From positions 1,481,491 through 1,545,490 of the forward strand of contig KI632513.1 of NCBI GenBank assembly GCA_000504425.1: a DNA stretch of 64,000 bases, read 5' to 3'. The notes under the pieces were generated by a model. It saw only the letters and a program-made list of their open reading frames with translations, made no database searches and was not told the DNA's origin. The position numbers and the translations under genes are program-made. This document shows, in pieces, positions 31,647 through 39,685 of the stretch (the first letter of the stretch is position 1; each line of letters opens with the position of its first letter). Origin of the DNA: Rhodopseudomonas palustris JSC-3b (GTDB lineage Bacteria > Pseudomonadota > Alphaproteobacteria > Rhizobiales > Xanthobacteraceae).

Positions 31647-34600
31647 TCAATGATATTTCTCACCTCGGTTATCGAAGGCAATTTTCGTTCCTTCTAAGAC
31701 GTCAACGACGGCCTTATTCAGAATTCCATCCTCGATTGACCCGGACTGATACATAATATGTATCCCATTCCGCCTTTCGAGCGTTGCGTGAATGATTTGC
31801 TCAGCATCGCACACAACTGCTAAGTTTGGATTGTGCGTGACCATGATGATCTGTCGGGACTTTTTGGCCTCGTTAACGACCGGAACCAGGAGGCTCACGA
31901 CCGTTTCGTTGTCCAAATTCTCTTCTGGTTGATCTAGCAGAATTGGGTTTCGACCTTTGTCCACAAGCAGATAGAAAATCAACAAGAGCGCGCCCCGTTG
32001 CCCAGGTGACAACTGCTCAATAGGTGTGCCTTGAAATAGCAGAGTATATTTTGGCTCTAGGTACTGGAGGCCGAAGAGATAATTATAGACATCTGCCGGG
32101 CTCTTTTCCTTCCGCATCAGGGCGCGGATTCCAGGAATGTCAGGCACAGACAGTGCGGCTGTCGCCGACAGCAAGGTTGCAACGTCCGAAGCAAAGCTTT
32201 TCGCGTCATCGGCACTGTCAAATCGATACTTTTCAAATCGGCAGCGGATCGCTGCGAAACTCTCATCCTCGCCCCGAAGGTCGCCAGCATTCTGCTTGAC
32301 CATTCCGAACAAGTTGGAGCCGACCGCTTCAGGTGACCCCAACAACCGGGCTTGGAACTGAAGTTGATATTCCTGACGAATTAGAGCGTTATCCTGAATT
32401 AGCTTTTGCAGCGGAGCAAACAAGCCTTCGCGAGCAGATCTCTGCTCCTCCAAGACAGAAAATATTTCCATGGTGGTATCAAGCCGAGATGCTTCAAGAG
32501 ACGCAAGCGTGGTTGGAAGTGCCTGTATCTGAGAAAGGCGCTTTTGTAGGCCCTTAAGGCTGTCTGGTTCGGTGTCAGAGCCCTGTATTGCGTCGAGACC
32601 ATTCTGCCATACAGTCAATGCTTGAATGTAAGCTTGATATTTCTTTTGTGGTTCATTGAGGGTTGCAGATAACTGTTGCTGCTCGGCGAGAAGTTTATCT
32701 ATTTCAGAGCGGTTCTTCTCAATCACCGTCTTTATGGCAGCCTCCTGCGCCACCAAAGCGGACTGCTCCTGTGTTAGGAGATCCTCGCGGATCGTCAAAG
32801 CAACAAAATCTGCTGACGGTATTCCAACAACGGAAAGGTCATCAGCGATCTCGGATAAGAACGACGCGAGTTGTGTCTTAAACAAGCCGACGCGCTCCGC
32901 AATATCACGCAGCGCACGTTGTTTTCTACTGATGGTCTGGATGTTGTCAGCCTCTGACTTGGCTCCCGCCTTTAGTATGTCAAGTTCATCGCTGATATTT
33001 GTAAGTCGCTCGCTGGCTGCTCTTTGAGCCTCATTGAGTTCGTCCGTAGGTTTATCGACAACGGCAGGAACGGTTGCGCTGTGTTCCTTGATCTGGTTTT
33101 CTTTAAGTCGAATCTGTTCTTCTATATTCTTTCGGACCGTGGGATGTAACTGATCTTCGATGTCGACTATCCGCTCGTTAATGGCGCGTAACGACTTGCG
33201 AAGCTCATCGGTGCGGGCTCTAAAGACCTTCTCTTGGGCTTCGATCAACTGGTCGAAGCTCAGAGCCTCAAGACGAACATTCGTAGGTACGTGAGAGAAA
33301 ATGACATCTCGCAATTCTTTCTCGAATACGTCGGTTTTTCCAGACACGTGGTCGTTGCAAAGCGCCTCGAAACGGCCTTGCGGGATATATCGCACCAGCT
33401 CAACGCGCTCAGCTGATGGATCGTCGGCGAGATTCATCGAACATGGATCGCCGGCGATCCATGAGAGCGTACCAACAAACTGACGGGCCGGTTCGCCGGA
33501 TTTTCCTCGGAAGCGGTCACGCTTTAAGAAGGAGAAGTGCGCGCACTGCTGTGAGTTTCCGAGTAAGGCGATAATGTCAGCAAGTGCGCTTTTCCCGCTG
33601 CCCTTGTTTCCAATTATCGCCACAAGGTCAGGGTTCAATGGTATGTCGGTTTCGTGCAGCCACGTGTCGACAAGTGTACTATTTGGCGATCGGTTGACCC
33701 CAACCCGATCTATGTAGAATGTCTTGTGGTTATTGATCCGCTCGCGTTTAGGGGGAACTCCACCAAGGAATGAGCGATTTGCAGGTTCCTTTATTGCTTG
33801 TAGTAGGCCCTTCCAAGTCGGGTCAGCCTTGATCCATGTGCGTTTACCCATTGGAAAATCGCCGTACCCGCGCTTGTCGTTCGTGCCGTTGCCGAGAAAT
33901 TGATGGGCGTCGCTTCCTGAAACGGCCAATCGTGGCTTCTTGAGCGCAGCTTTAAAATTGTCGATATACTTTGCGTTGCCAGCAGTCGTTATCCCGCAAA
34001 ATGCAGCCCAAAGATCAGGGTTACGAGTTTCAAAAATCGGCGAACTCTGAAAGAGGGATAACGTGTAGGCGTAGTGCTCCATATGATCGATAGAGCAAAG
34101 ACCGTCATAGGTGGAAAACGGCATGAAGCCTACGGCATGTCCGTTTGGAACGCACTCGATTGCCTCTTTATAGGAGGCGACCGTTAACTCGGCGATCGTA
34201 CATCCAGCGCGGTGCGCCTCTTCCTCATCTGAATCGACGGCGGATTTATCGAAGCCATGCTTCGACAACTTGTCCACGCCGACGTGGCGAGCATATGAAA
34301 CCAGAGCGGCGCGAGAGAGCGGCTGGTCCGTTAGCTCAAGCCTTAGTCGGGAAAGGAAATCCCTGAGATCTTGATCGTCGATTTTGTCTGAAAAGACGAC
34401 ATGAGCATTTAGGCGCTTTTCCATCGGAGCAGCGAGACGCAATTCGATTCCAGGAAAGACGGTCTTTTTGAGCGATGGTGCATTGGCGTCTTCGCAACGG
34501 CTCTTGAGTGCGAACCAGCCGTCAAATGTCCAATAATCCATGAGCGCATACGCCGCTGGATTGGCGTCATTGAGAACGCGAATCATTTCGTCAAGGAGCG

Positions 34601-34709
34601 ATCTGTTGCGGTCTTTGTCGATGCCGAAGCGTTCGCCTTCCCAATGAAAGGATGCGGGCGAGTGAATGTGCAGGTCCCACTCGCGCCATTCTGACCCCCT
34701 CGAATACAT
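31647..34709 (-). CDS. TrlF-like PHP-domain / SMC-like ATPase
   Basis: A 1020-residue protein fusing an N-terminal PHP-type phosphoesterase domain to an SMC/RecF-like ABC ATPase. The PHP part starts WREWDLHIHSPASFHW with the metal-binding HxH (His14, His16) and later contains SGSDAHQFLG. The ATPase has Walker A GNKGSGKSA, a long coiled-coil middle (about residues 500-760), an LSPGQRGALLL signature and Walker B NPILLDQPEENLDNE with a following MVTHNPN. This layout matches proteins annotated as TrlF-family AAA-like ATPases, often found in defence islands. An upstream TTG at 34727 would add six residues; ATG at 34709 is preferred because a G-rich Shine-Dalgarno sequence precedes it. Confidence 0.8.
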   Translation of the reverse strand: MYSRGSEWREWDLHIHSPASFHWEGERFGIDKDRNRSLLDEMIRVLNDANPAAYALMDYWTFDGWFALKSRCEDANAPSLKKTVFPGIELRLAAPMEKRLNAHVVFSDKIDDQDLRDFLSRLRLELTDQPLSRAALVSYARHVGVDKLSKHGFDKSAVDSDEEEAHRAGCTIAELTVASYKEAIECVPNGHAVGFMPFSTYDGLCSIDHMEHYAYTLSLFQSSPIFETRNPDLWAAFCGITTAGNAKYIDNFKAALKKPRLAVSGSDAHQFLGNGTNDKRGYGDFPMGKRTWIKADPTWKGLLQAIKEPANRSFLGGVPPKRERINNHKTFYIDRVGVNRSPNSTLVDTWLHETDIPLNPDLVAIIGNKGSGKSALADIIALLGNSQQCAHFSFLKRDRFRGKSGEPARQFVGTLSWIAGDPCSMNLADDPSAERVELVRYIPQGRFEALCNDHVSGKTDVFEKELRDVIFSHVPTNVRLEALSFDQLIEAQEKVFRARTDELRKSLRAINERIVDIEDQLHPTVRKNIEEQIRLKENQIKEHSATVPAVVDKPTDELNEAQRAASERLTNISDELDILKAGAKSEADNIQTISRKQRALRDIAERVGLFKTQLASFLSEIADDLSVVGIPSADFVALTIREDLLTQEQSALVAQEAAIKTVIEKNRSEIDKLLAEQQQLSATLNEPQKKYQAYIQALTVWQNGLDAIQGSDTEPDSLKGLQKRLSQIQALPTTLASLEASRLDTTMEIFSVLEEQRSAREGLFAPLQKLIQDNALIRQEYQLQFQARLLGSPEAVGSNLFGMVKQNAGDLRGEDESFAAIRCRFEKYRFDSADDAKSFASDVATLLSATAALSVPDIPGIRALMRKEKSPADVYNYLFGLQYLEPKYTLLFQGTPIEQLSPGQRGALLLIFYLLVDKGRNPILLDQPEENLDNETVVSLLVPVVNEAKKSRQIIMVTHNPNLAVVCDAEQIIHATLERRNGIHIMYQSGSIEDGILNKAVVDVLEGTKIAFDNRGEKYH

Positions 34710-35254
34710 GCTACCCCCCACCGCCAAACGTGCTCTTAGACTTCTACACTAAATCAATCGCCTATATGACACGCATGCAGCGCGGCCGCGCGCCCCTGAA
34801 CAGATCAGCAGCCCTGACCAATAGGCGCAACGTATCGACGATCTCGTTCTGTGCCGCCGCAGATGCTCCTGCCACGAGTAACGTCGTTAACCTGATCGGA
34901 TCGGAAATTATGCGCAGCTACTAAGTTGGTATCTCAATCCCGCACGACGCGATTGAAGATCATCGCTTACTAAATCTAACGTCAGCATCGCGCTGTCATC
35001 AGTCAACCCAACGCAAAACCGCCGTTGGTCATTTCCGGGGAAAACTCGAGCAGAATAATTCCTCGTTGACATCGGCGCAAAGTTCGCTATTTGTTCTCTT
35101 CATGTCAAGCGTGATCACCCACCGCCAAGCTTCCGGAAAGCGCCTCCTGCGCCTCGATGGATCGCGCTTTTCATACATACGCTGATACCCACGATGCCCT
35201 CGTATTTGAAGGTTTCGCGGATGCCGCCCAATCCGCTTTGGGACTAGCGTATTC
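34710..35254. other. Intergenic region between the TrlF-like gene and the FtsH-like cassette
   Basis: About 545 bases. Short open frames on both strands lack plausible composition or start sites, so none is annotated. It probably holds divergent promoters for the defence cargo (leftward) and for the TnsA-like/FtsH-like cassette (rightward). Confidence 0.5.
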
Positions 35255-35899
35255 ATGTCCAGACCCCAGCGCTCCGATCATCAGCCGCACCACATCTCGA
35301 AGCTTCTTCAGAGCGCTCAGGACGAGGCTGGTGCACTGTTCTTCCCGCCGAAGAACACGGTGCGGTGCGTGGGCCGTCCGATGTTCCGAACTCAGGTGGC
35401 GCGCGACGTTGGCTGCCTGCTTGACGTCGATCCCACGGTGATCTCTTGGACCTGCCTGCCGCTGGTGCTGAGCCGCCGTAATCGCCACCACGTTCCGGAT
35501 TTCTCGGTCACCCGGCTCGAAGGTGCCAACCTGGTGGACGTCCAGCCCATGTTTGGAAAGCGGCCCGCGCTCGACTGGGTCGGTGAAGCTGCTTTGGCGC
35601 AGGGCTACCAGTACGAGACGCGCAATGAAGCCGAATTGCGTGGGAGCATCCGTCTCGAGAATGCGCGCGATCTTCTCCAATACGCGGCCTACAGACCCTC
35701 CTTGGGGGATCGCGTCCGTATTCTAACCATCCTCGAGGAGTGCGGCTCCTTGCCGCTCTCAAGCTGCCTGCAGGCCGTCCGGACCGGGCATGACGCTATA
35801 GCGGTCATCGCCTCGCTGGCGCTGCAACGTTTCATCGAGATTGAACTCGATGAAGCCCGCATTGGTCCCGGCACCATAATCTCCCGCTTCCGCGGCTGA
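35255..35899 (+). CDS. TnsA-like restriction-fold endonuclease, second copy in the element
   Basis: A 214-residue protein whose layout fits TnsA. The N-terminal nuclease core has ARDVGCLLDVDPTVISW, HHVPDFSV (Asp82) and ANLVDVQPM (Asp95, Gln97), giving a PD...DxQ site. The first catalytic Glu position is not evident. The C-terminal third (LGDRVRILTILEECG, LQRFIEIELDE) looks like the winged-helix TnsA C-terminal domain. It is not next to tnsB; instead it begins a three-gene cassette with a DUF6634-like protein and an FtsH-like protease. It might act as the element's real TnsA, or serve an unrelated targeting or defence role. Confidence 0.6.
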   Translation: MSRPQRSDHQPHHISKLLQSAQDEAGALFFPPKNTVRCVGRPMFRTQVARDVGCLLDVDPTVISWTCLPLVLSRRNRHHVPDFSVTRLEGANLVDVQPMFGKRPALDWVGEAALAQGYQYETRNEAELRGSIRLENARDLLQYAAYRPSLGDRVRILTILEECGSLPLSSCLQAVRTGHDAIAVIASLALQRFIEIELDEARIGPGTIISRFRG

Positions 35900-35955
35900 T
35901 CCCTTCCCCTTCTCCCGTCCACCTTAACCGAACGCAGCTCGTGCGTCCGGCAACA

Positions 35956-36303
35956 ATGGAGCACGTCATGTCTTACATGGTGACAGGCCGCATTCCCGTT
36001 CCCGAGCTGCGGTCCGACATCGATCGCCTGCGTCGTCTGCTCGAAGACCTCGAGCGCATCCGGCGTGGCGACCATCCCAGCCCGGCCAGAATTGCCAGGG
36101 CACCGGTCTTAAACAACTGGGAGATGGCACAGCGCCTGGAGCTCTGCCTCACAGGCGTCGTCAACGGTCATCCGATCATCACCGACGACAAGGAGGCCTA
36201 CACCTCCGCTCTGTGGGTGATTTCGCCAGAACTTGGATACGCCAGGACCTTCTCTCGCCTCTACAGGCTGGGCACTCCGTTCGTCGATCCCAGTCTCCAT
36301 TGA
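35956..36303 (+). CDS. Small DUF6634-like protein
   Basis: A 115-residue protein with a helical start (ELRSDIDRLRRLLEDLERI) followed by a conserved-looking domain (RAPVLNNWEMAQR, LTGVVNGHPIIT, TSALWVISPELGYARTFSRLYRLG). The latter pattern matches my recollection of DUF6634 proteins in Rhizobiales. No catalytic residues are apparent. It lies 56 bp after the TnsA-like gene and 24 bp before the FtsH-like gene on the same strand, so the three probably form one transcript. Alternative starts exist at 35941 (GTG) and 35968 (ATG). Confidence 0.6.
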   Translation: MEHVMSYMVTGRIPVPELRSDIDRLRRLLEDLERIRRGDHPSPARIARAPVLNNWEMAQRLELCLTGVVNGHPIITDDKEAYTSALWVISPELGYARTFSRLYRLGTPFVDPSLH

Positions 36304-36327
36304 GCGAGTCAGCTTCCAGAGGCGGCA

Positions 36328-38244
36328 ATGAATCTTAGAAAACTCTCGAGATCGCACGTGATCCCAAGCCAACGTCCAACGGACGTCGGCTTGGTGGTCG
36401 CACGGCATCTTCTGGTTCGATCTCTAAGGCAGAACCATCTGCATCACGTCCTGGCAGGTTGCCCCTCGGTGATTGGTTTCATCCTGAGCAATCCGGCTGA
36501 CGGCGACACGTTCGTGGAGGCCGGTCGGACGCTTCATGGAAATCGCAATCGATCCAAGCGGGCCATCCGTCCGGAGATTCTGCATTGGGACAGTGATGCT
36601 TCCCTCCGACGCACACGGGAAAAGGATCTCGGCAAGACGCTTGCGGACAGTGATCATGTTATTGCCTTTGCCTACGGTGCCGATGCGTTCCCGCCGACAT
36701 TTCGCCTTGCGGCCGATGGAATCTTAGCCCTCCCGGTTGCCAACCTCTCGGCTCTGAAGACAGCTGCCCGGGCTGTGGGAATTCGTGGCCTGCCTGATGA
36801 GATTCTGGCGATTGCGGTTGGAGAGCCTCTCTCCCTGCTGAGCATCCTGATCAAACCAGGTCGGAGCACGCGCCATATCGTCCGGAGCCTGAGGCAGGTG
36901 AAGAAGGAACAGCTCGCGAGGAGCCGTCCCAAGCCGTCCCCAGCGCTGACTTTGGACAACCTGCATGGATTTGGCGAGGCTGCTGTCTGGGGACGTGAAC
37001 TCGCCAAGGATCTCGATGAATATCGATCTGGGCAGTTGCCATGGGCAGACGTCGATCGAGGCGTCTTGGTCTCCGGACCGACTGGGACAGGCAAAACCAC
37101 GTTTGCCCAGGCACTAGCCCGAACTTGCAACGTCCCTATTTACATCCATTCACTGGCGCGCTGGCAAGCGGCTGGCTACCTCAACGACCTCCTGAAGGCC
37201 ATGAGGAGAGCCTTCCACGAGGCGATGACGGATGCCCCCAGCATCCTGTTCATCGACGAACTCGATTCCTTTGGAGATCGGGAAATCCTCGACGGAAAGA
37301 ACGAGCAGTATACGCGAGAGGTCATCAACGCTTTCCTCGAATGCCTGGATGGCGTTGACGGCCGAGAAGGCGTGGTTGTCGTCGGTGCCACCAACCTTCC
37401 GGACAAGATCGACAAGGCTATCCTCCGGCCGGGGCGACTTGGGAAGCACGTCAAAATCCCCCTTCCCGACCTCGACGCCCGAATTGGCATTCTGCGTCAC
37501 CACCTCAGGGACGACGCCGCCTCTGCCGATCTGGCCGACATCGCATCCAGGCTTGAAGGCGCTTCCGGAGCTGTGATCGAGCAGGTGGTCCGGGACGCAA
37601 GGCGAAAGGCCCGTTCCGAACGGCGTCCCCTGACCTTCGCGGACCTCCTGCACGGCCTGCCGATGCGGATTGTGCAATCCGAGGAGGCCTTCCATGAGGC
37701 CTGCGTCCACGAGGCTGGTCATGCGATCGTTGGTCATTTCCTCGGCAGCGAGGCTGGAAGCCGTCTCCTCGAATGTCAGGTACTACGGGAGGTCGGGATG
37801 GATGGTTCTGGCGGCCGCACCATCATGCAGCAGATTCCCGGCCGAAACCTTGGAAAGGCTGCTTACGTCGCCCAGATCGCGATCCTCCTCGCAGGCATCG
37901 CAGCCGAGGAAATCGTATTCGGCGACCATGCTGACGGGTGTGGCGGTTCAGACGATTCCGATCTCCGACAGGCAACGTTGGTTGCGGCCACGATGGAGGT
38001 CTCCCTCGGTTTGGGGGACAGCCTCGTTTACTTGACGTCGAGACGGCCGGACGACGTTTTGGCACGACTGCGATTGGATCCCTTGCTCCGGCAGACTGTC
38101 GCAAGGACGATGGATCGGTGCTTTCAGAGAGCGAAAGGCATCATCACGGAGCACCGGGTCGAATTCGATAGAATTGTCCGGCTTCTTGAGGACCGAGGAT
38201 ACGCGTCGGCGGAGGATATCGAGCATCAGATCGAGGTATGCTGA
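36328..38244 (+). CDS. Soluble FtsH-like AAA+ ATPase / M41 zinc metalloprotease
   Basis: A 638-residue protein with a roughly 200-residue N-terminal region of unknown fold. It continues with an AAA+ module with Walker A GPTGTGKT (250-257), Walker B ILFIDELDSFG (about 305), the second-region sequence VVVGATNLPDKIDKA and RPGRLGKHVKIPLPD (arginine fingers), and then an M41 protease domain with HEAGH (461-465) and a downstream acidic ligand region (GGSDDSDLRQAT, about 541). Unlike housekeeping FtsH it has no transmembrane segment, so it should be cytosolic. It closes the TnsA-like/DUF6634 cassette. A protease inside a transposon could control transposase or target-selector levels, or act in defence; neither is shown. 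Confidence 0.85.
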   Translation: MNLRKLSRSHVIPSQRPTDVGLVVARHLLVRSLRQNHLHHVLAGCPSVIGFILSNPADGDTFVEAGRTLHGNRNRSKRAIRPEILHWDSDASLRRTREKDLGKTLADSDHVIAFAYGADAFPPTFRLAADGILALPVANLSALKTAARAVGIRGLPDEILAIAVGEPLSLLSILIKPGRSTRHIVRSLRQVKKEQLARSRPKPSPALTLDNLHGFGEAAVWGRELAKDLDEYRSGQLPWADVDRGVLVSGPTGTGKTTFAQALARTCNVPIYIHSLARWQAAGYLNDLLKAMRRAFHEAMTDAPSILFIDELDSFGDREILDGKNEQYTREVINAFLECLDGVDGREGVVVVGATNLPDKIDKAILRPGRLGKHVKIPLPDLDARIGILRHHLRDDAASADLADIASRLEGASGAVIEQVVRDARRKARSERRPLTFADLLHGLPMRIVQSEEAFHEACVHEAGHAIVGHFLGSEAGSRLLECQVLREVGMDGSGGRTIMQQIPGRNLGKAAYVAQIAILLAGIAAEEIVFGDHADGCGGSDDSDLRQATLVAATMEVSLGLGDSLVYLTSRRPDDVLARLRLDPLLRQTVARTMDRCFQRAKGIITEHRVEFDRIVRLLEDRGYASAEDIEHQIEVC

Positions 38245-38468
38245 GATCGCCCGCATTTTCGATAATCCATGAACCGGTAAGTAACCTTCTAAAAGACGGG
38301 TTCCAATAAGGCAGTCTGGAGATCTAGATCCATGAATTCATCGCTGATAAATGGATTGGCTATCGGTCATCAAAGATTTCAGTTCTTGGTGACGGATTCG
38401 TCTCTCGCAGCTCGATGCGAGACATGTCCCTGGATCGTCTTCACGATCCTAACCGAAGGAGAAACGTG

Positions 38469-38546
38469 ATGTTCGCTATCGCTCGCGCTTCCTGCTCCTT
38501 CGGATTCAGCACGTCCCTCCGCACAGGCTCAACCTCAGTGATATAG
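38469..38546 (+). CDS. Possible 25-residue small ORF or leader peptide
   Basis: ATG preceded by an excellent Shine-Dalgarno region (AAGGAGAAACGTG) opens a frame of 25 codons ending TAG, encoding a Ser/Thr/Ala-rich peptide. It sits in the 400-base gap between the FtsH-like gene and the tns operon. It may be a leader peptide, a remnant, or chance; the ribosome-binding site is the only real support. Confidence 0.3.
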   Translation: MFAIARASCSFGFSTSLRTGSTSVI

Positions 38547-38643
38547 CGCTGGCGGATTCCGTCCGCTCCCGCTGTCGCCAGGATTCCCTGGCGACCACAT
38601 TTGCTCGGTGCCTGCTTGGCACCGTGTCGAGGAGTCGCGTGCT

Positions 38644-38784
38644 ATGACGATCAAAGACGAAAAGAACCCTCCCCGCCAATCGTTCGGACAGAACCAGGCT
38701 GCTGGCCCCAGCGCCGGCGGCCTGAACAACGCTAACGGCCTCCACGTCAGTGTCACGTCCGGGGGCTTTCATATAACAGGCTAA
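38644..38784 (+). CDS. Possible 46-residue small protein upstream of tnsA
   Basis: ATG with GAGGAG about 11 bases upstream starts a 46-codon frame (MTIKDEKNPPRQSFGQNQ...) ending TAA. The product is hydrophilic, rich in Gly, Asn, Gln and Pro, with a more beta-prone C-terminus (NGLHVSVTSGGFHITG). It precedes the tnsA-like gene on the same strand. No family is recognised. Ribosome-binding site, composition and position make it worth keeping, but it could be chance. Confidence 0.4.
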   Translation: MTIKDEKNPPRQSFGQNQAAGPSAGGLNNANGLHVSVTSGGFHITG

Positions 38785-38879
38785 CGGCCGATCCGGCGCA
38801 TTCCGGAAACGCTGAGAAAGCCGATTCCAACGGCCGCCAACACGCAACCGATGCCAACGACGTCGGCAAGCGTCTTGGC

Positions 38880-39671
38880 ATGGAGATTCGGCGACGGCGA
38901 CGTACGCCTGTTAGCACCGACGCCGAGGCCGAGGTCGAACGACCGCATGCGTGCCCTGCAAAGCTCTCCAATTCAAAGCCAAATGCTCGGACGCACAAAC
39001 AAAAACGCGGTCGGCGCATCGGCACCAGGCCCGGGGCAATCCGGACCGGGCAAGAGGATCACTACGTCGGAGAGGTACCAATGGTCTGCATTGGACGAAA
39101 GCTGATCGGTGCGCGCTCTATGCTCGCATTCAACTTTCTGATGATCACTGACGCGTTTACGCGTGACATCACCGAGATGAACGACAAGCCAGTGTCTTTC
39201 GATATCAACGTACGCGGCACAGTTCGGACGTGGGAGCCGCACTACATGATCGCCCACAGCGATGGCCTTCGTGAAATTGTGATGGTTCACACCGTGGCCT
39301 GGTTGATGGGCAAAAGTGACGCGTACGCGGCCTACAAGCGAGACCTTGTCGATGCCATGGCAGACGCGGCAAGCCATGCCGGGTTCGGATTTCGTCTAGT
39401 CACTGATGAGCAGGTCTACGTCCAACCGCGTCTGGCCAACGCCAAACTGCTCAGGCGTCACTTGCCTACGTTTGGAACGCCGGAGGGACATGTTGCAGCG
39501 CTCGAGGCATTGAACGTACTTCCTTCGAAGTCTTCCGTTGCCGACCTCCAGGCACGCCTTGGAAGACGCTTCGACGCATTCGTCCTGTCGCTGCAACTCG
39601 ATTGGCTTGGTCACCTGCGTTTGGATCGTCGTACGGCATTTAGCAGAGCATCGACCTTCGTAAAAGTTTAG
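38880..39671 (+). CDS. tnsA: TnsA-like protein, apparently lacking catalytic residues
   Basis: In Tn7, TnsA cuts the 5' ends of the element so that it is fully excised. This 263-residue protein stands directly before tnsB and follows the TnsA pattern (GRKLIGARS...; FGFRLVTDEQVYVQPRLANAKLL). The active-site positions are changed: the usual PDF strand reads WEPHYMI (His121 for Asp) and the usual VEVKP reads VMVHT (Met135 and His137 for the acidic/Gln and Lys residues), and no Glu is seen at the first position (SMLAFNFLM). It may be a structural TnsA only. Translation could instead begin at 39081, which has GGAGAGG upstream and yields a 196-residue form. The first 67 residues are Arg/Lys-rich and unstructured-looking. 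Confidence 0.65.
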   Translation: MEIRRRRRTPVSTDAEAEVERPHACPAKLSNSKPNARTHKQKRGRRIGTRPGAIRTGQEDHYVGEVPMVCIGRKLIGARSMLAFNFLMITDAFTRDITEMNDKPVSFDINVRGTVRTWEPHYMIAHSDGLREIVMVHTVAWLMGKSDAYAAYKRDLVDAMADAASHAGFGFRLVTDEQVYVQPRLANAKLLRRHLPTFGTPEGHVAALEALNVLPSKSSVADLQARLGRRFDAFVLSLQLDWLGHLRLDRRTAFSRASTFVKV

Positions 39672-39685
39672 TTGCGAGTACTGCT

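Noticed and set aside
35029-35256. Minus-strand frame upstream of the TnsA-like gene
   Set aside because: Arg-rich composition, no ribosome-binding site, sits in a promoter region.
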